Shown here one piece after another: positions 17,464 through 26,084 of a DNA stretch of 64,000 nt. Every line of letters begins with the position of its first letter. Position 1 is the stretch's first letter. The DNA comes from CAVYXA01 sp963846775. Its GTDB lineage: Bacteria > Verrucomicrobiota > Verrucomicrobiia > Chthoniobacterales > UBA10450. The position numbers and the translations under genes were made by a program. Below the pieces are notes generated by a model. The model made no database searches and was not told the origin of the DNA. It worked only from the letters and a program-made list of their open reading frames with translations. Location of the stretch: contig CAWJXB010000003.1 in the NCBI GenBank assembly GCA_963846775.1, forward strand, positions 186,001-250,000. Reading direction: 5' to 3'.

Positions 17464-20097
17464 ATGGAAACTTCAAAGAAGATACCGAACGCGCCTCCGA
17501 ACCAAGCTAAACTCACTGGCGAACACGGGGCACATTACTCCGTTCAATTGTTGGAAAAGGCGCGTGTCGATACCGATACCGTCCTAAAGGAGCTTGGATC
17601 GCAGCTGGGCGGCCTGAGCGAGACGGAAGCCGATTCTCGCTTGGAGCAGATCGGGACCAATGAGATTGCCCGAGAGAAGCGTCAATCAGCTCTAAGGCGC
17701 CTCCTGAGTAATATCAAGAATCCGTTAGTCCTCCTGCTGTTGGCGCTGGGTACGCTTTCCTTTTTCACCGGTGACCTGCGGGCGATGGCGGTCATCTTCA
17801 TAATGGTGGTTCTAGGCGTCACGTTGCGTTTCTTCCAGGAGACGCGGGCCGATGACGCGGCCGCGAAACTTCAGGCGATGGTCAGCAACACGGCGACGTG
17901 TGTGCGAAGCGACAAGGAAAGAGAAATCTCGCTCAAAATATTGGTGCCTGGCGATATCATCCGACTGGGAGCCGGCGATATGGTGCCGGCTGATGTGCGC
18001 GTGCTTTCCGCCAAAGACCTGTTCCTAAACCAGGTCGCCCTAACCGGTGAAGCGATGCCTTTGGAGAAGAAATCCGCGCCGGCGTCGGCCGACGTTCAGA
18101 ATCCGCTGGAACTTCCCAACATCTGCTTTTTGGGCTCCAACGTTGTGAGCGGTTCTGCGACCGCCGCGGTTATTCATACTGGGAGCCGGACCTACTTTGG
18201 ATCTCTCGCAGCCAGTATCGTTGGGCAGCGCCAGCTGACCAGCTTCGATCTGGGCATCAACAAGTTCACCTGGCTGATGATCCGCTTCATCGCCGTGATG
18301 GTTCCGGCGGTCTTTCTCATTAACGGACTAAGCAAACACAACTGGCTGGAAGCTTTCTTGTTTGCCATGGCTGTGGCCGTTGGGCTGACCCCCGAGATGC
18401 TGCCCATGATCGTGACCGTTAACCTGTCCAAAGGCGCCCTGGCCATGGCTCGCAAGAAAGTCATCGTTAAACGCCTGAACTCCATCCAGAACTTCGGAGC
18501 GATGGACGTGCTGTGCACGGACAAGACCGGCACCCTCACCCAGGGCAAGATCGTGCTCGAGAAGCACCTGGACGTCCACGGCAATCCCAGCGAACGAGTG
18601 CTGCAGTACGGCTACCTGAACAGCTATCACCATACCGGGCTGAAGAACCTCCTCGACGAAGCGATCCTCGACCATGAGGAACTGGAAAAGGCCCTGAACG
18701 CGAAGGAGAAGTACCGCAAGATCGACGAGATTCCCTTCGATTTCGTTAGGCGGCGCATGTCGGTAGTGGTGGAAGATGAAACCGGATTAAACACTCTGAT
18801 CTGCAAGGGCGCGGTGAGTGAAGTGATGAGCCGGTGCACGCGGGTGGAAGTCGAAGGGGAGGTTATCGAGGTTCTGCCTGAGCACGATGCCAAACGCCGA
18901 CAGTTGGCGGACGAACTGAACAGTCAGGGCTTCCGGGTTATCGCGTTGGCTTATAAGCAAATGCCAGGCGGTTCCGATGAGCCGGTCTACTCGGTCAAGG
19001 ATGAATCGGACCTGATCCTCCTAGGTTTTCTCGCCTTCCTCGATCCGCCCAAGGACACCGCGACAGAGGCATTGAAGCGGCTGCACAGCTTGAACGTGAA
19101 CGTCAAGGTACTGACCGGCGATAATGAGGTTATTACCGCCTACATCTGCAAGGAAGTAGGCATGCCGATAGAGCATCTCTTGCTCGGCTCTCAAATCGAG
19201 ACGATGAGCAAGACGGAATTGGCTGAAGCCGCCAGCGCGGCCAGCGTCTTTGCCAGGCTAGTCCCCGCTCACAAGGAGCGCATCATCCGTGCGCTCCAGA
19301 GCAAGGGTCACGTGTTGGGATTTATGGGCGATGGCATTAACGACGCGCCGGCGTTGAAGGCCGCCGATGTGGGCATCTCGGTGGACAGCGCCGTGGATAT
19401 CGCCAAGGAGTCGTCCGATATCATTCTGCTGGAAAACAGCCTGCTGGTATTGGAGCAGGGCGTAATGGAAGGCCGACGGGTGTTCGGCAACATCGTCAAG
19501 TACATCAAAATGGCGGCGAGCTCGAACTTCGGCAACATGTTCAGTGTCGTGGGAGCGAGTGCGTTCCTGCCCTTTCTGCCGATGCTGCCGATTCAGGTGC
19601 TGACCAACAACCTCCTCTACGACTTCTCGCAGACCACTATCCCAACCGATCAGGTGGATGCGGATTGGCTGATCAAGCCGCGCCAGTGGACCATTGGCAA
19701 GATCCTGCGTTTTATTCTGTTTATCGGCCCGATCAGCTCGATCTTCGATTACCTGACCTTCTTCATGATGCTCTACGTTTTCAACTGCTGGCACAACCCG
19801 GTCCTGTTCCACACAGGCTGGTTCGTGGAGTCGCTCTTCACCCAGACGCTCATCATTCATGTCATTCGTACCAATAAGATTCCTTTCATCCAAAGTCGGG
19901 CCAGTTGGCCGCTTATCATCACTTCCGTGATCATCGTCGCGGTGGGCGCTTGGTTGACGGTTTCGCCTCTGGCGAACACGCTCGGGTTTGTCCTGCTCCC
20001 GCCGCGATATTGGCTGTTCCTGGCCTTGATGCTGCTGGGCTACGCGATTCTGACCCAGGTGGTGAAGACCTGGTTTATTCGCCGGTTTGGCGAATGA
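17464..20097 (+). CDS. mgtA: Magnesium-translocating P-type ATPase (P3B)
   Basis: The 877-residue protein imports Mg2+ across the inner membrane using ATP. It shows the actuator TGEA motif, the phosphorylation site CTDKTGTLTQGK with Asp353, the MGDGINDAPALKAADVGISVD hinge, and about ten membrane helices. The AVAVGLTPEMLPMIV helix and the C-terminal NNLLYDFSQTTIPTDQVD segment are typical of MgtA/MgtB rather than of Ca2+ or proton pumps. Codon choice looks richer in C/G-ending codons than in neighbours, so acquisition by transfer is possible. No MgtC gene lies next to it. Confidence 0.93.
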   Translation: METSKKIPNAPPNQAKLTGEHGAHYSVQLLEKARVDTDTVLKELGSQLGGLSETEADSRLEQIGTNEIAREKRQSALRRLLSNIKNPLVLLLLALGTLSFFTGDLRAMAVIFIMVVLGVTLRFFQETRADDAAAKLQAMVSNTATCVRSDKEREISLKILVPGDIIRLGAGDMVPADVRVLSAKDLFLNQVALTGEAMPLEKKSAPASADVQNPLELPNICFLGSNVVSGSATAAVIHTGSRTYFGSLAASIVGQRQLTSFDLGINKFTWLMIRFIAVMVPAVFLINGLSKHNWLEAFLFAMAVAVGLTPEMLPMIVTVNLSKGALAMARKKVIVKRLNSIQNFGAMDVLCTDKTGTLTQGKIVLEKHLDVHGNPSERVLQYGYLNSYHHTGLKNLLDEAILDHEELEKALNAKEKYRKIDEIPFDFVRRRMSVVVEDETGLNTLICKGAVSEVMSRCTRVEVEGEVIEVLPEHDAKRRQLADELNSQGFRVIALAYKQMPGGSDEPVYSVKDESDLILLGFLAFLDPPKDTATEALKRLHSLNVNVKVLTGDNEVITAYICKEVGMPIEHLLLGSQIETMSKTELAEAASAASVFARLVPAHKERIIRALQSKGHVLGFMGDGINDAPALKAADVGISVDSAVDIAKESSDIILLENSLLVLEQGVMEGRRVFGNIVKYIKMAASSNFGNMFSVVGASAFLPFLPMLPIQVLTNNLLYDFSQTTIPTDQVDADWLIKPRQWTIGKILRFILFIGPISSIFDYLTFFMMLYVFNCWHNPVLFHTGWFVESLFTQTLIIHVIRTNKIPFIQSRASWPLIITSVIIVAVGAWLTVSPLANTLGFVLLPPRYWLFLALMLLGYAILTQVVKTWFIRRFGE

Positions 20098-20248
20098 TAG
20101 CGACGGCAAATCCTGCGGTCAGTTTTTGCTGTACCTTCGTGTCGAGCGCGGGGTAAGCAGTAGGACAAACTAAGCTATTCCCTAACCCCCGCCGATAAGG
20201 CTTTCTGCTAAAGAATCGCGCGCCTGCCGCAGTCCTACCTTCAATCCG

Positions 20249-20809
20249 TTACTCACGCTTTGTTACATACTCCATAGCATAGGCGAAAAGCGTTTTCTGA
20301 TCTTCAAGGCTGAGTTTATCAAAAGGGACCTTGCCCGCGTAGTAGTAAATTTCAACGATGATGAAATCTGGCCATAATTGCTTTGGAGCACAAAAGTCGA
20401 GCACCGTTGCCCCTCTTTGTTCTATTGTTTTTCCTGATGATTGTGCCGCCTTTCGATTGTCCACATCGCCTCCGTTATCAGAGGCAATATAGGCATAAAC
20501 ACCTTGTTGGGTCTGGATTTTGACCATGCTGCCACGAGGAAGCCAGTGAGGAACTGCAATTGTGCCTGCTTCTTTGGCTGTGGCATAGCGCAGCAGACTG
20601 ATTGTTCCATTGCTTACGTTTTTCCGAGAACCAGAACCATCTTTTCCCTTTTGATAGGTTGTGGCACGGACCAATCGTTTTTCAGGCGGTGACCAGAAGG
20701 TTTTTCCGATATGAGCGGCAAGCTTCTCTAAGGCATCCTTGTCCGGTTCCGCCGGAATTACATTAGCACCAAAGAAAATGCAGAAGATGGCGGTAAACAA
20801 CGCTTTCAT
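20249..20809 (-). CDS. Exported protein, possibly double-psi beta-barrel
   Basis: The 186-residue protein has a signal peptide (MKALFTAIFCIFFGANVIPA). The mature part includes LPRGSMVKIQTQQGVYAYIASDNGGDVD, which resembles the 3D/RlpA-type fold where a Gly-rich loop precedes an Asp-containing strand. The family assignment is tentative. The gene is more AT-rich than its neighbours, a possible sign of recent acquisition. Confidence 0.6.
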   Translation of the reverse strand: MKALFTAIFCIFFGANVIPAEPDKDALEKLAAHIGKTFWSPPEKRLVRATTYQKGKDGSGSRKNVSNGTISLLRYATAKEAGTIAVPHWLPRGSMVKIQTQQGVYAYIASDNGGDVDNRKAAQSSGKTIEQRGATVLDFCAPKQLWPDFIIVEIYYYAGKVPFDKLSLEDQKTLFAYAMEYVTKRE

Positions 20810-21161
20810 AAATGATGCCTCCCAAGGAATCCGTTGTCTGATTTATCCTGACAAAGGATAGTTCATCTGCGTTTAGATTTCGAGCGGGCAATTCCATCCC
20901 CATTAATTGGATTCGATTTATGAGGCGGGAAGGCTCAAATCGAAGCGTTACAGCTCGGCTAGTGCTCTCTTTGGCAGCCGCATTAAGCGCATAACCAAGC
21001 CGCTGGCAACGAACGGCTCCACTGCGTCATGGATTCGATGTCGATCTTAGCTAGTGTGATTCAACCCACTGCGACTTGCGCCTGCCGGAGCGGTGGGTGA
21101 AAATTGTGTCTGTCGTCAGGCAGACAATCATAATCACTGATCAACTACCAATCATCTAAGA
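20810..21161. other. Intergenic stretch without recognised features
   Basis: I see no convincing gene, repeat or hairpin here. It separates divergent genes and should hold promoters for both, but I cannot place them. Confidence 0.4.
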
Positions 21162-21599
21162 ATGAATATCCCTGAATACATAACAAAGGAGGAAGTGCGG
21201 CGTGTATGCTCCGCGATCGGTATCCGAGATTGGACAGCGCTGACAGAAGCGAAGGTGAAAATCGAGGAGGCCAATGCGATCAAGAAGATTATCGGAGGCG
21301 AGACCCTTGCCATCTCCACGGAAGATTTTCGGGATGGATTGGAGGTCGAGTTGGAGCACGGCTTGGCTTTTTCGGATGCTAATGTCACCAATAACCATCC
21401 CATCTTGACCGGAAGGATCGTTTTAGCCCACCTCAAAGAGACGCTCGACTACTATATTCGACTCCGAGTTGCTGAAGCAGAAGGAGACATGCTCAAAGCA
21501 ATTGTCGGAAAAGATTCGGAGAAGCTCATGCTGAAGTATCGGCTATGGGTAGCAGCCAAGGCTGAGTTAGCGGAGCGCGAAAGGTCTCTGTTAGGATAG
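21162..21599 (+). CDS. DUF5661 family protein
   Basis: The 145 residues contain the family pattern: KEEVRRVCSAIGIRDW near the N-terminus, FRDGLEVELEHG at about 67-78, NVTNNHPILTGRIVLAHL and DYYIRL. The function of this family is unknown; the strongly charged, all-helical sequence suggests a small soluble protein. It stands alone with a weak ribosome site. Confidence 0.75.
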   Translation: MNIPEYITKEEVRRVCSAIGIRDWTALTEAKVKIEEANAIKKIIGGETLAISTEDFRDGLEVELEHGLAFSDANVTNNHPILTGRIVLAHLKETLDYYIRLRVAEAEGDMLKAIVGKDSEKLMLKYRLWVAAKAELAERERSLLG

Positions 21600-21629
21600 A
21601 AATAGCATTTAACCCACCGATATTCAGCG

Positions 21630-21791
21630 ATGCCTAAACAACCACGCAAACATGACTTTGGTGGCAATCCTTGGAGCGGAAAACCGAAGCATGACACATC
21701 GCGGCTGGAAGATGTTTTTACGAAACAGCGCAAACAACATGCTCACAAGGCCCCCGTGCGACGTGCCGCAAGCAAGTTTCGCGGATACTAA
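21630..21791 (+). CDS. 53-residue basic hypothetical protein
   Basis: ATG at 21630 encodes MPKQPRKHDFGGNPWSGKPK and continues to a TAA, giving 53 residues rich in Lys, Arg and His with one short helix (LEDVFTKQRKQHAHK). The composition is not random, but there is no clear Shine-Dalgarno sequence and no family is known. It starts 30 bp after the DUF5661 gene, possibly as a second cistron. Confidence 0.4.
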   Translation: MPKQPRKHDFGGNPWSGKPKHDTSRLEDVFTKQRKQHAHKAPVRRAASKFRGY

Positions 21792-22201
21792 TGCAGTTGG
21801 TTTCATTGCTCGCCACTTGCGCCTGCCCGGGCCGTGACTGAGGTTGTTAGACGTAATCCATCATGGCGCATAAAGTGTACATCGCCGGGGTATGCGTTTT
21901 ATCTTCCCGACAGTTACCCGTTGGGAAAACGTCCTTGGCATGTGGCTCCCGGTAGCGGCCCGGTAAAGATCGCTGCGGCAATCGCCATTGCTGCGATTGG
22001 GTTGGGCGGTGGGACCATTGACTGTGGTGCACGTCGCGGCCCGTAAAAACGGGGCCCCATTGTTCGCCAAGTCAGCTCGCCGGAATACGCTTTTACAAAC
22101 AAAAGTCGTAACGTGGCGATCCTGCGGCTCTGGAATTTTGTGGAAGAGAGCAGAAGTTTTCGACTTGATGCTCTGAAAAAGCTTGCCGAGTGGATGAACC
22201 T
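21792..22201. other. Intergenic stretch, no supported gene
   Basis: Several short frames overlap on both strands but none has a ribosome site or recognisable sequence. Its end abuts the duplicated segment that begins at 22202. Confidence 0.4.
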
Positions 22202-22417
22202 TTGGATAAATGGGCCGACGAAAGCTTAATTCAACCGAAAGAAACATCTATGCTCTGGACTATAATTGTCATCCTAGTCGTGCTCTGGCTTCTGGGCTTT
22301 ATTGGCCACGTTGGAGGCGGTCTGATCCATCTTTTGCTCGTGATTGCCGTCATTGTGCTCGTTGTTCAACTGATTCAAGGCAGACGGCTTTGAACGAATC
22401 CGTTTTCGCCCCGGTAG
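22202..22417 (+). repeat. Duplicated segment around the small membrane protein, copy B
   Basis: Second copy of the 216-bp unit described at 14652-14867, same orientation, about 7.5 kb away. Confidence 0.85.
22250..22393 (+). CDS. lmo0937-type small membrane protein, copy 2
   Basis: The product differs from copy 1 by a single residue near the C-terminus (LVVQLIQ in place of LVIQLIQ); most DNA differences are synonymous, which indicates selection on the protein. An in-frame extension to 22190 exists, but the ATG at 22250 matches the family start. A bidirectional hairpin follows downstream. Confidence 0.8.
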   Translation: MLWTIIVILVVLWLLGFIGHVGGGLIHLLLVIAVIVLVVQLIQGRRL

Positions 22418-22516
22418 TATCAGTAGTCCGGGCGTTCTCACAATCTCGGGATTTTGAGCGTGCGGCATTGCGCGGAGGCGCGTTCCTCCAACGAATCGAC
22501 ATCTTATGTACACAAG

Positions 22517-22548
22517 AAAGCCGCCGCGAGCTGCCTCGCGACGGCTTT
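22517..22548. terminator. Bidirectional hairpin terminator
   Basis: AAAGCCGCCGCGAG and CTCGCGACGGCTTT form a 14-bp stem with one mismatch and a CTGC loop. It lies between the convergent small membrane gene and the peptidoglycan-binding gene. Confidence 0.7.
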
Positions 22549-22562
22549 CGTAGTTGTATCGC

Positions 22563-23547
22563 TTACGACATTCCCAACGATTCGAGCGTTGGCTCGTCGA
22601 TCGCTGCCGTCGGGGTGAGCCCCTGATCGTTCTGGTAGGCGGTGAGCGCCTGCCGGGTCAACGGCCCAAGCAATCCGTCCACCTCACCCTTGTAATAGCC
22701 CATCTGTTGTAGCACGCCTTGCACGTCCGCGATCACCTGGTCCGGCGGTTCAGCACGGTGACCCACATAGATAGGTCCATCGTAGGCATAATATTCGGCC
22801 GAAGGACTGTAACCCCATGCCGGATACCAGTAGCCGTTGTTCCAGTAGTAATAACCGCCACCGATCAGCTCCACGCGATTGTAATGTGACCGATACCAGC
22901 CCTCGTCGTGCCGTTCCGGATGATACGACCGGAATACTTCGTATTGCGGACCTTGCCAGCGGTCGCTTCCTTCAATGCGATAGCTCTGGTTGAACGTAAC
23001 CGCCGGAGCCTCGTGCGGCTTTGGCTGTGCATGAAAATTCGTGTGCTGCGCCTTGATCTGCTGCACCTGCTGCGGATCGGGCTTCTTCGCCGCGGCCGCC
23101 GTATTAGCCTGCGCCTTTGGCTGGCTGGCTGACGAAACTGATGGAGCTGCACTTGCCGATGCCGCCGCTGCTGGAGTAGCATTCAGTGATGTCTTCGCGT
23201 TTGCGGCCGGCGCCTTCATCCCTTTCTTGCGCTGCTCCGCGCCAGGCGTCGCACTGGCGGCCGGTTGACCGGAGACGTTCGTCCCAGTACCCGGAGGAGG
23301 CGGCAGATTTCGGCGTTGACTCGGGCTTCTGCGCCTTTGACGCAGCCGGCTCGTTCCTCGCTCCGCGGTGCTTCGGGGCCGTGGCCTCAGGCTTGGCCGC
23401 GTTCGCCCCGGGCTTTGCCTCGGCCGCGTGCGTTTTTTCCGCCCCCTGCTTCGTCTTTGGTGTCTGCTGTTCGTCTGGCTGTTGCGCCATCGCGGCTCCA
23501 GCCAGCGTCAGCGAGCAGCCTATCAGTAAACTGGTAAATTTTTTCAT
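22563..23547 (-). pseudogene. Secreted peptidoglycan-binding protein, frameshifted
   Basis: The signal peptide (MKKFTSLLIGCSLTLAGAAM) and an Ala/Lys/Pro-rich linker are in one frame up to about 23310; after skipping one T the frame runs LPPPPGTGTNVSGQP and on through the MKAPAANAK region to the end. The C-terminal half has a Tyr/Trp-rich module (GGGYYYWNNGYWYPAWGY) and a peptidoglycan-binding type 1 domain (VLQQMGYYKGEVDGLLGPL), ending in TLESLGMS. It is a paralog of the intact gene 23619-24659 but lacks that gene's internal repeats. Confidence 0.75.
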
Positions 23548-23618
23548 ATTAATATGTTAGTTGTTGGACGTGCGCGATTTATTCAAGCCCTTTCTTATGA
23601 TGGCAAGTGAATCCTCGC

Positions 23619-24659
23619 TTAGGACATTCCCAGCGACTCGAGCGTTGGCTCATCGATCGCCTCGGTCGTGTAGAGACCGTGGGCCTGTTGATAGTCGGCC
23701 AATGCCGCGCGGGTAATCGGACCGAGCATGCCGTCGATCTCGCCTTGGTAATAGCCTTGCCCCTGCAGCGTGGACTGAACATTTGCGATCACCTGATCGG
23801 GCGGCAGATTGTGATAGGCGTAAATCGGGCCGTTATATGGGTAGTAGGCGACAGCCGAATCGTAACCCCATGCCGGATACCAATAGCCGGCATTCCAAAA
23901 ATACCAGCCACCGCCAATCAGAACGATACGGTTGTAATGGTTGTGCCACCAGCCTTGATCATGCCATTCGCCCCTGTAGCTCTGGAAAGCGCTGTACCTT
24001 TGGCCTTGCCAGTTCTGACTGCCCTGAATGCGATAGTTCTGGTTGAACTTCGCACCCGCGATATTCGGGTTAGGCGAATTGGAAAGGTTGAAGTGCCTAC
24101 TTTCTACTTTCCCCTTGGTGTTCGAGTGCAGGGCCGCCAGGTTGTTGTTCTGAGCGTTCAACCCGCGATGCTGGCCTTGGCCTTTCGGCTGTGGCGAGTT
24201 GCTTAGTTGCGAAGCCGTGTTCGTGCCATGGTGCTTAGTTCCCACTCTCCCGTTGGTGTTCGACTGCACCGCCGGCAGATTGTTGTTCTGAGCGTTCAAC
24301 CCGTGATGCTGGCCTTGGCCTTTCGAATGCGAAGGGTTGTTTAGTTGCGAGGCCGTGTTCGTGCCATGGTGCCTTGTTCCCACTTTCCCGTTGGTGTTCG
24401 ACTGCATGGCCGACACGTTGTTGTTCTGAGTGTTCAACGTGTGATGCTGGACCTGGCCTTTCGACTGTGAGGAGCTGTTTAGCTGCGAAACCGTGTTCGC
24501 GCCATTGTGCTTGGCCTGTTTCCATGTCTGCTGCGGCCGTTGCTGACTTTGCGTCGTCTGCTTTTGCTTCTTTTTATTAGCCTGATTGTTATCCTGATCT
24601 GCTGCGCGGGCGACCAATGGGATCGCTAAGCAACAAACCAATACAAAAAATAATCTCAT
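23619..24659 (-). CDS. Secreted peptidoglycan-binding protein with internal 46-residue repeats
   Basis: The 346-residue protein has a signal peptide (MRLFFVLVCCLAIPLVARAA), a Gln/Lys-rich linker, three near-identical 46-residue repeats (residues 50-187), a Tyr/Trp-rich module (GGGWYFWNAGYWYPAWGY) and a C-terminal peptidoglycan-binding type 1 domain (LQGQGYYQGEIDGMLGP). It should be secreted and attach to the cell wall. The repeats are rich in Asn, Gln, His and Gly and look disordered; they may act as a spacer. The GGAGG-like site just upstream supports the ATG. Confidence 0.85.
   Translation of the reverse strand: MRLFFVLVCCLAIPLVARAADQDNNQANKKKQKQTTQSQQRPQQTWKQAKHNGANTVSQLNSSSQSKGQVQHHTLNTQNNNVSAMQSNTNGKVGTRHHGTNTASQLNNPSHSKGQGQHHGLNAQNNNLPAVQSNTNGRVGTKHHGTNTASQLSNSPQPKGQGQHRGLNAQNNNLAALHSNTKGKVESRHFNLSNSPNPNIAGAKFNQNYRIQGSQNWQGQRYSAFQSYRGEWHDQGWWHNHYNRIVLIGGGWYFWNAGYWYPAWGYDSAVAYYPYNGPIYAYHNLPPDQVIANVQSTLQGQGYYQGEIDGMLGPITRAALADYQQAHGLYTTEAIDEPTLESLGMS
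24099..24512 (-). repeat. Three tandem 138-bp coding repeats
   Basis: Each unit encodes HHGTNTASQL, then a KGQGQHHGLNAQNNN-like core and SNTNGKVG. Units 2 and 3 are closest to each other. All units keep the reading frame. Confidence 0.85.
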
Positions 24660-24753
24660 AACTCTTGTGCCTCCTGGTTGTTTCTGAATTGCGTAAACTT
24701 TGGAGCTTGATGCTTCGGCCAGCCAATACCTTCTTGGTCGCGCGTAATATCTC

Positions 24754-24984
24754 TTAAGTATAGCCGTCGGCCCTGTTGCTGGGGACGAGCGGTTTGATCG
24801 ATTTGATAGATCTAACTAATGCGCCGGATTTTCCAGGGGCGCGATGGCATCTGGGCAAATACTCTACAGCAGTCCGGGATTTACGGTAGTCATTCGTTTG
24901 GAGCATCTCGCGCGTGGGATGTAATGCGATTTCGGGGTTCGTCGCATTGCCCTTAGACGCCGGTCGATATCGCCGTACGCACAA
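24754..24984 (-). CDS. Possible small gene or relic
   Basis: The open frame gives 76 residues including LHPTREMLQTNDYRKSR, the part shared with 15991-16083. Start (TTG) and ribosome site are weak. It ends just where a second shared segment begins (24714-24763). It is either a real small protein or decayed sequence; I cannot decide. Confidence 0.3.
   Translation of the reverse strand: MCVRRYRPASKGNATNPEIALHPTREMLQTNDYRKSRTAVEYLPRCHRAPGKSGALVRSIKSIKPLVPSNRADGYT
24845..24940 (-). repeat. Diverged repeat with a coding-like pattern, copy B
   Basis: Counterpart of 15991-16083; the two align over about 90 bp, including the shared TAAATCCCGG and GAGTAT words. Confidence 0.45.
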
Positions 24985-25061
24985 TTAGGCTCAACCCTGA
25001 CAATAAGCGGTGAGCGCGATGCACCGAGATCGCTTTAACTTAACCCAGAAAGATAAAATAA

Positions 25062-25529
25062 ATGAATACATTGAATAAACTAGTAACATGGAATCCGCTC
25101 AGAGAGATGGATGAAGCGCAAAATCGCTTAAATCGGTTCTTCTTGGGCGGCTTTCCCAACAGAATGAGCGGTGGCGAGATCCCCAGCCTGACGGTCGCAG
25201 ATTGGTCGCCGGAGGTTGATATCAGCCAGGATGATCAAGGGTATCTGCTCAAAGCAGACCTGCCTGAAATGAAGAAGGATGACGTGAGAGTAACAGTCGA
25301 AGATGACATCCTCTGCGTTTCCGGAGAACGCAAAAGTGTGAAGGAAGATCAGAACAGGAAATTCCATCGCATGGAGCGCTCCTTTGGTAACTTCCGACGC
25401 AGCTTCACGCTGCCTGAAGATGCCGATAGCACGAAAGTGACGGCGGAGTTCCGCGACGGAGTGCTGAAAGTTCACCTCCCGACAACGACGAAAACGAGAT
25501 CCAAAGCTCTCGAAGTTAAAGTGCAATAA
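25062..25529 (+). CDS. Small heat shock protein, Hsp20/alpha-crystallin
   Basis: The 155-residue chaperone has a conserved alpha-crystallin domain: PEVDISQDDQGYLLKADLPE at about 47-66, VTVEDDILCVSGER, and RSFGNFRRSFTLPEDAD ending GVLKVHLPTT. It binds unfolding proteins without ATP in the cytoplasm. The 5' leader is AT-rich with an AGAAAGATAA-type ribosome site. It belongs to the stress group of this region. Confidence 0.93.
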   Translation: MNTLNKLVTWNPLREMDEAQNRLNRFFLGGFPNRMSGGEIPSLTVADWSPEVDISQDDQGYLLKADLPEMKKDDVRVTVEDDILCVSGERKSVKEDQNRKFHRMERSFGNFRRSFTLPEDADSTKVTAEFRDGVLKVHLPTTTKTRSKALEVKVQ

Positions 25530-25628
25530 TGCATTAACACTGACGGCGAGCGTGCGGAAGGTTCCGTGCGTTCGTCCCGGTGTAAGGCGGCGAATTTCGC
25601 CGGCTTTTTCCCTAAACCGAACTACGCC

Positions 25629-26084
25629 ATGAAACGGACAAGAGCTAACGATCCCAGGGGAGCAAACTTCACAGCCCGCAAAGTTAAGGACATCGTGCAG
25701 CCCGCGAAAAGCATTTCTAACAACGTTTCCGTCAAGGTGGCATTGGACGAAATGCAGGTGCGGAAAATTGATTCGTCACCTGTAACCGATGAACGAGGCG
25801 AATTAGTGGGTACCGTGTCGAAGAACAAAATGAATCGGACCGTGGGTGGTATGGGACACGACCCCAAAACCGAACCGGTCGAAGCACACATCGAAGAAAA
25901 AAGTGCCTATTGCTTCGAAGAGCAGACACTTGCGGAGGCGGAGCAAATCATGCTCAAAGCAAAGGTCGGCGAAGTGCTTGTCGTAACTGGCGAAAAATTG
26001 CTGGTCGGGGCAATAAATATGAAAGCGATTGCACAGGAAAAACGCCCGGGAGACCAACGAATTAAGAACGGCACCGACGCTTAG
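25629..26084 (+). CDS. CBS-domain protein
   Basis: From ATG 25629 the product is 151 residues with two CBS motifs: VKDIVQPAKSISNNVSVKVAL with SSPVTDERGELVGTVSKNKM, and the less complete AEQIMLKAKVGEVLVVTGEKLLVGAINMKAI. Such pairs bind adenine nucleotides. An upstream in-frame extension to 25566 overlaps an inverted repeat-like tail of the hsp20 gene and is unlikely. It may be expressed with hsp20, 100 bp upstream. Its stop overlaps the convergent regulator by 4 bp. Confidence 0.75.
   Translation: MKRTRANDPRGANFTARKVKDIVQPAKSISNNVSVKVALDEMQVRKIDSSPVTDERGELVGTVSKNKMNRTVGGMGHDPKTEPVEAHIEEKSAYCFEEQTLAEAEQIMLKAKVGEVLVVTGEKLLVGAINMKAIAQEKRPGDQRIKNGTDA

Noticed and set aside
19258..20109. Long open frame antisense to mgtA
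   Set aside because: It is a shadow of a well-supported gene, with Arg/His/Gln-rich non-protein composition.
24099..24512. CRISPR-like repeats
   Set aside because: Units are 138 bp, tandem and coding; there are no spacers.
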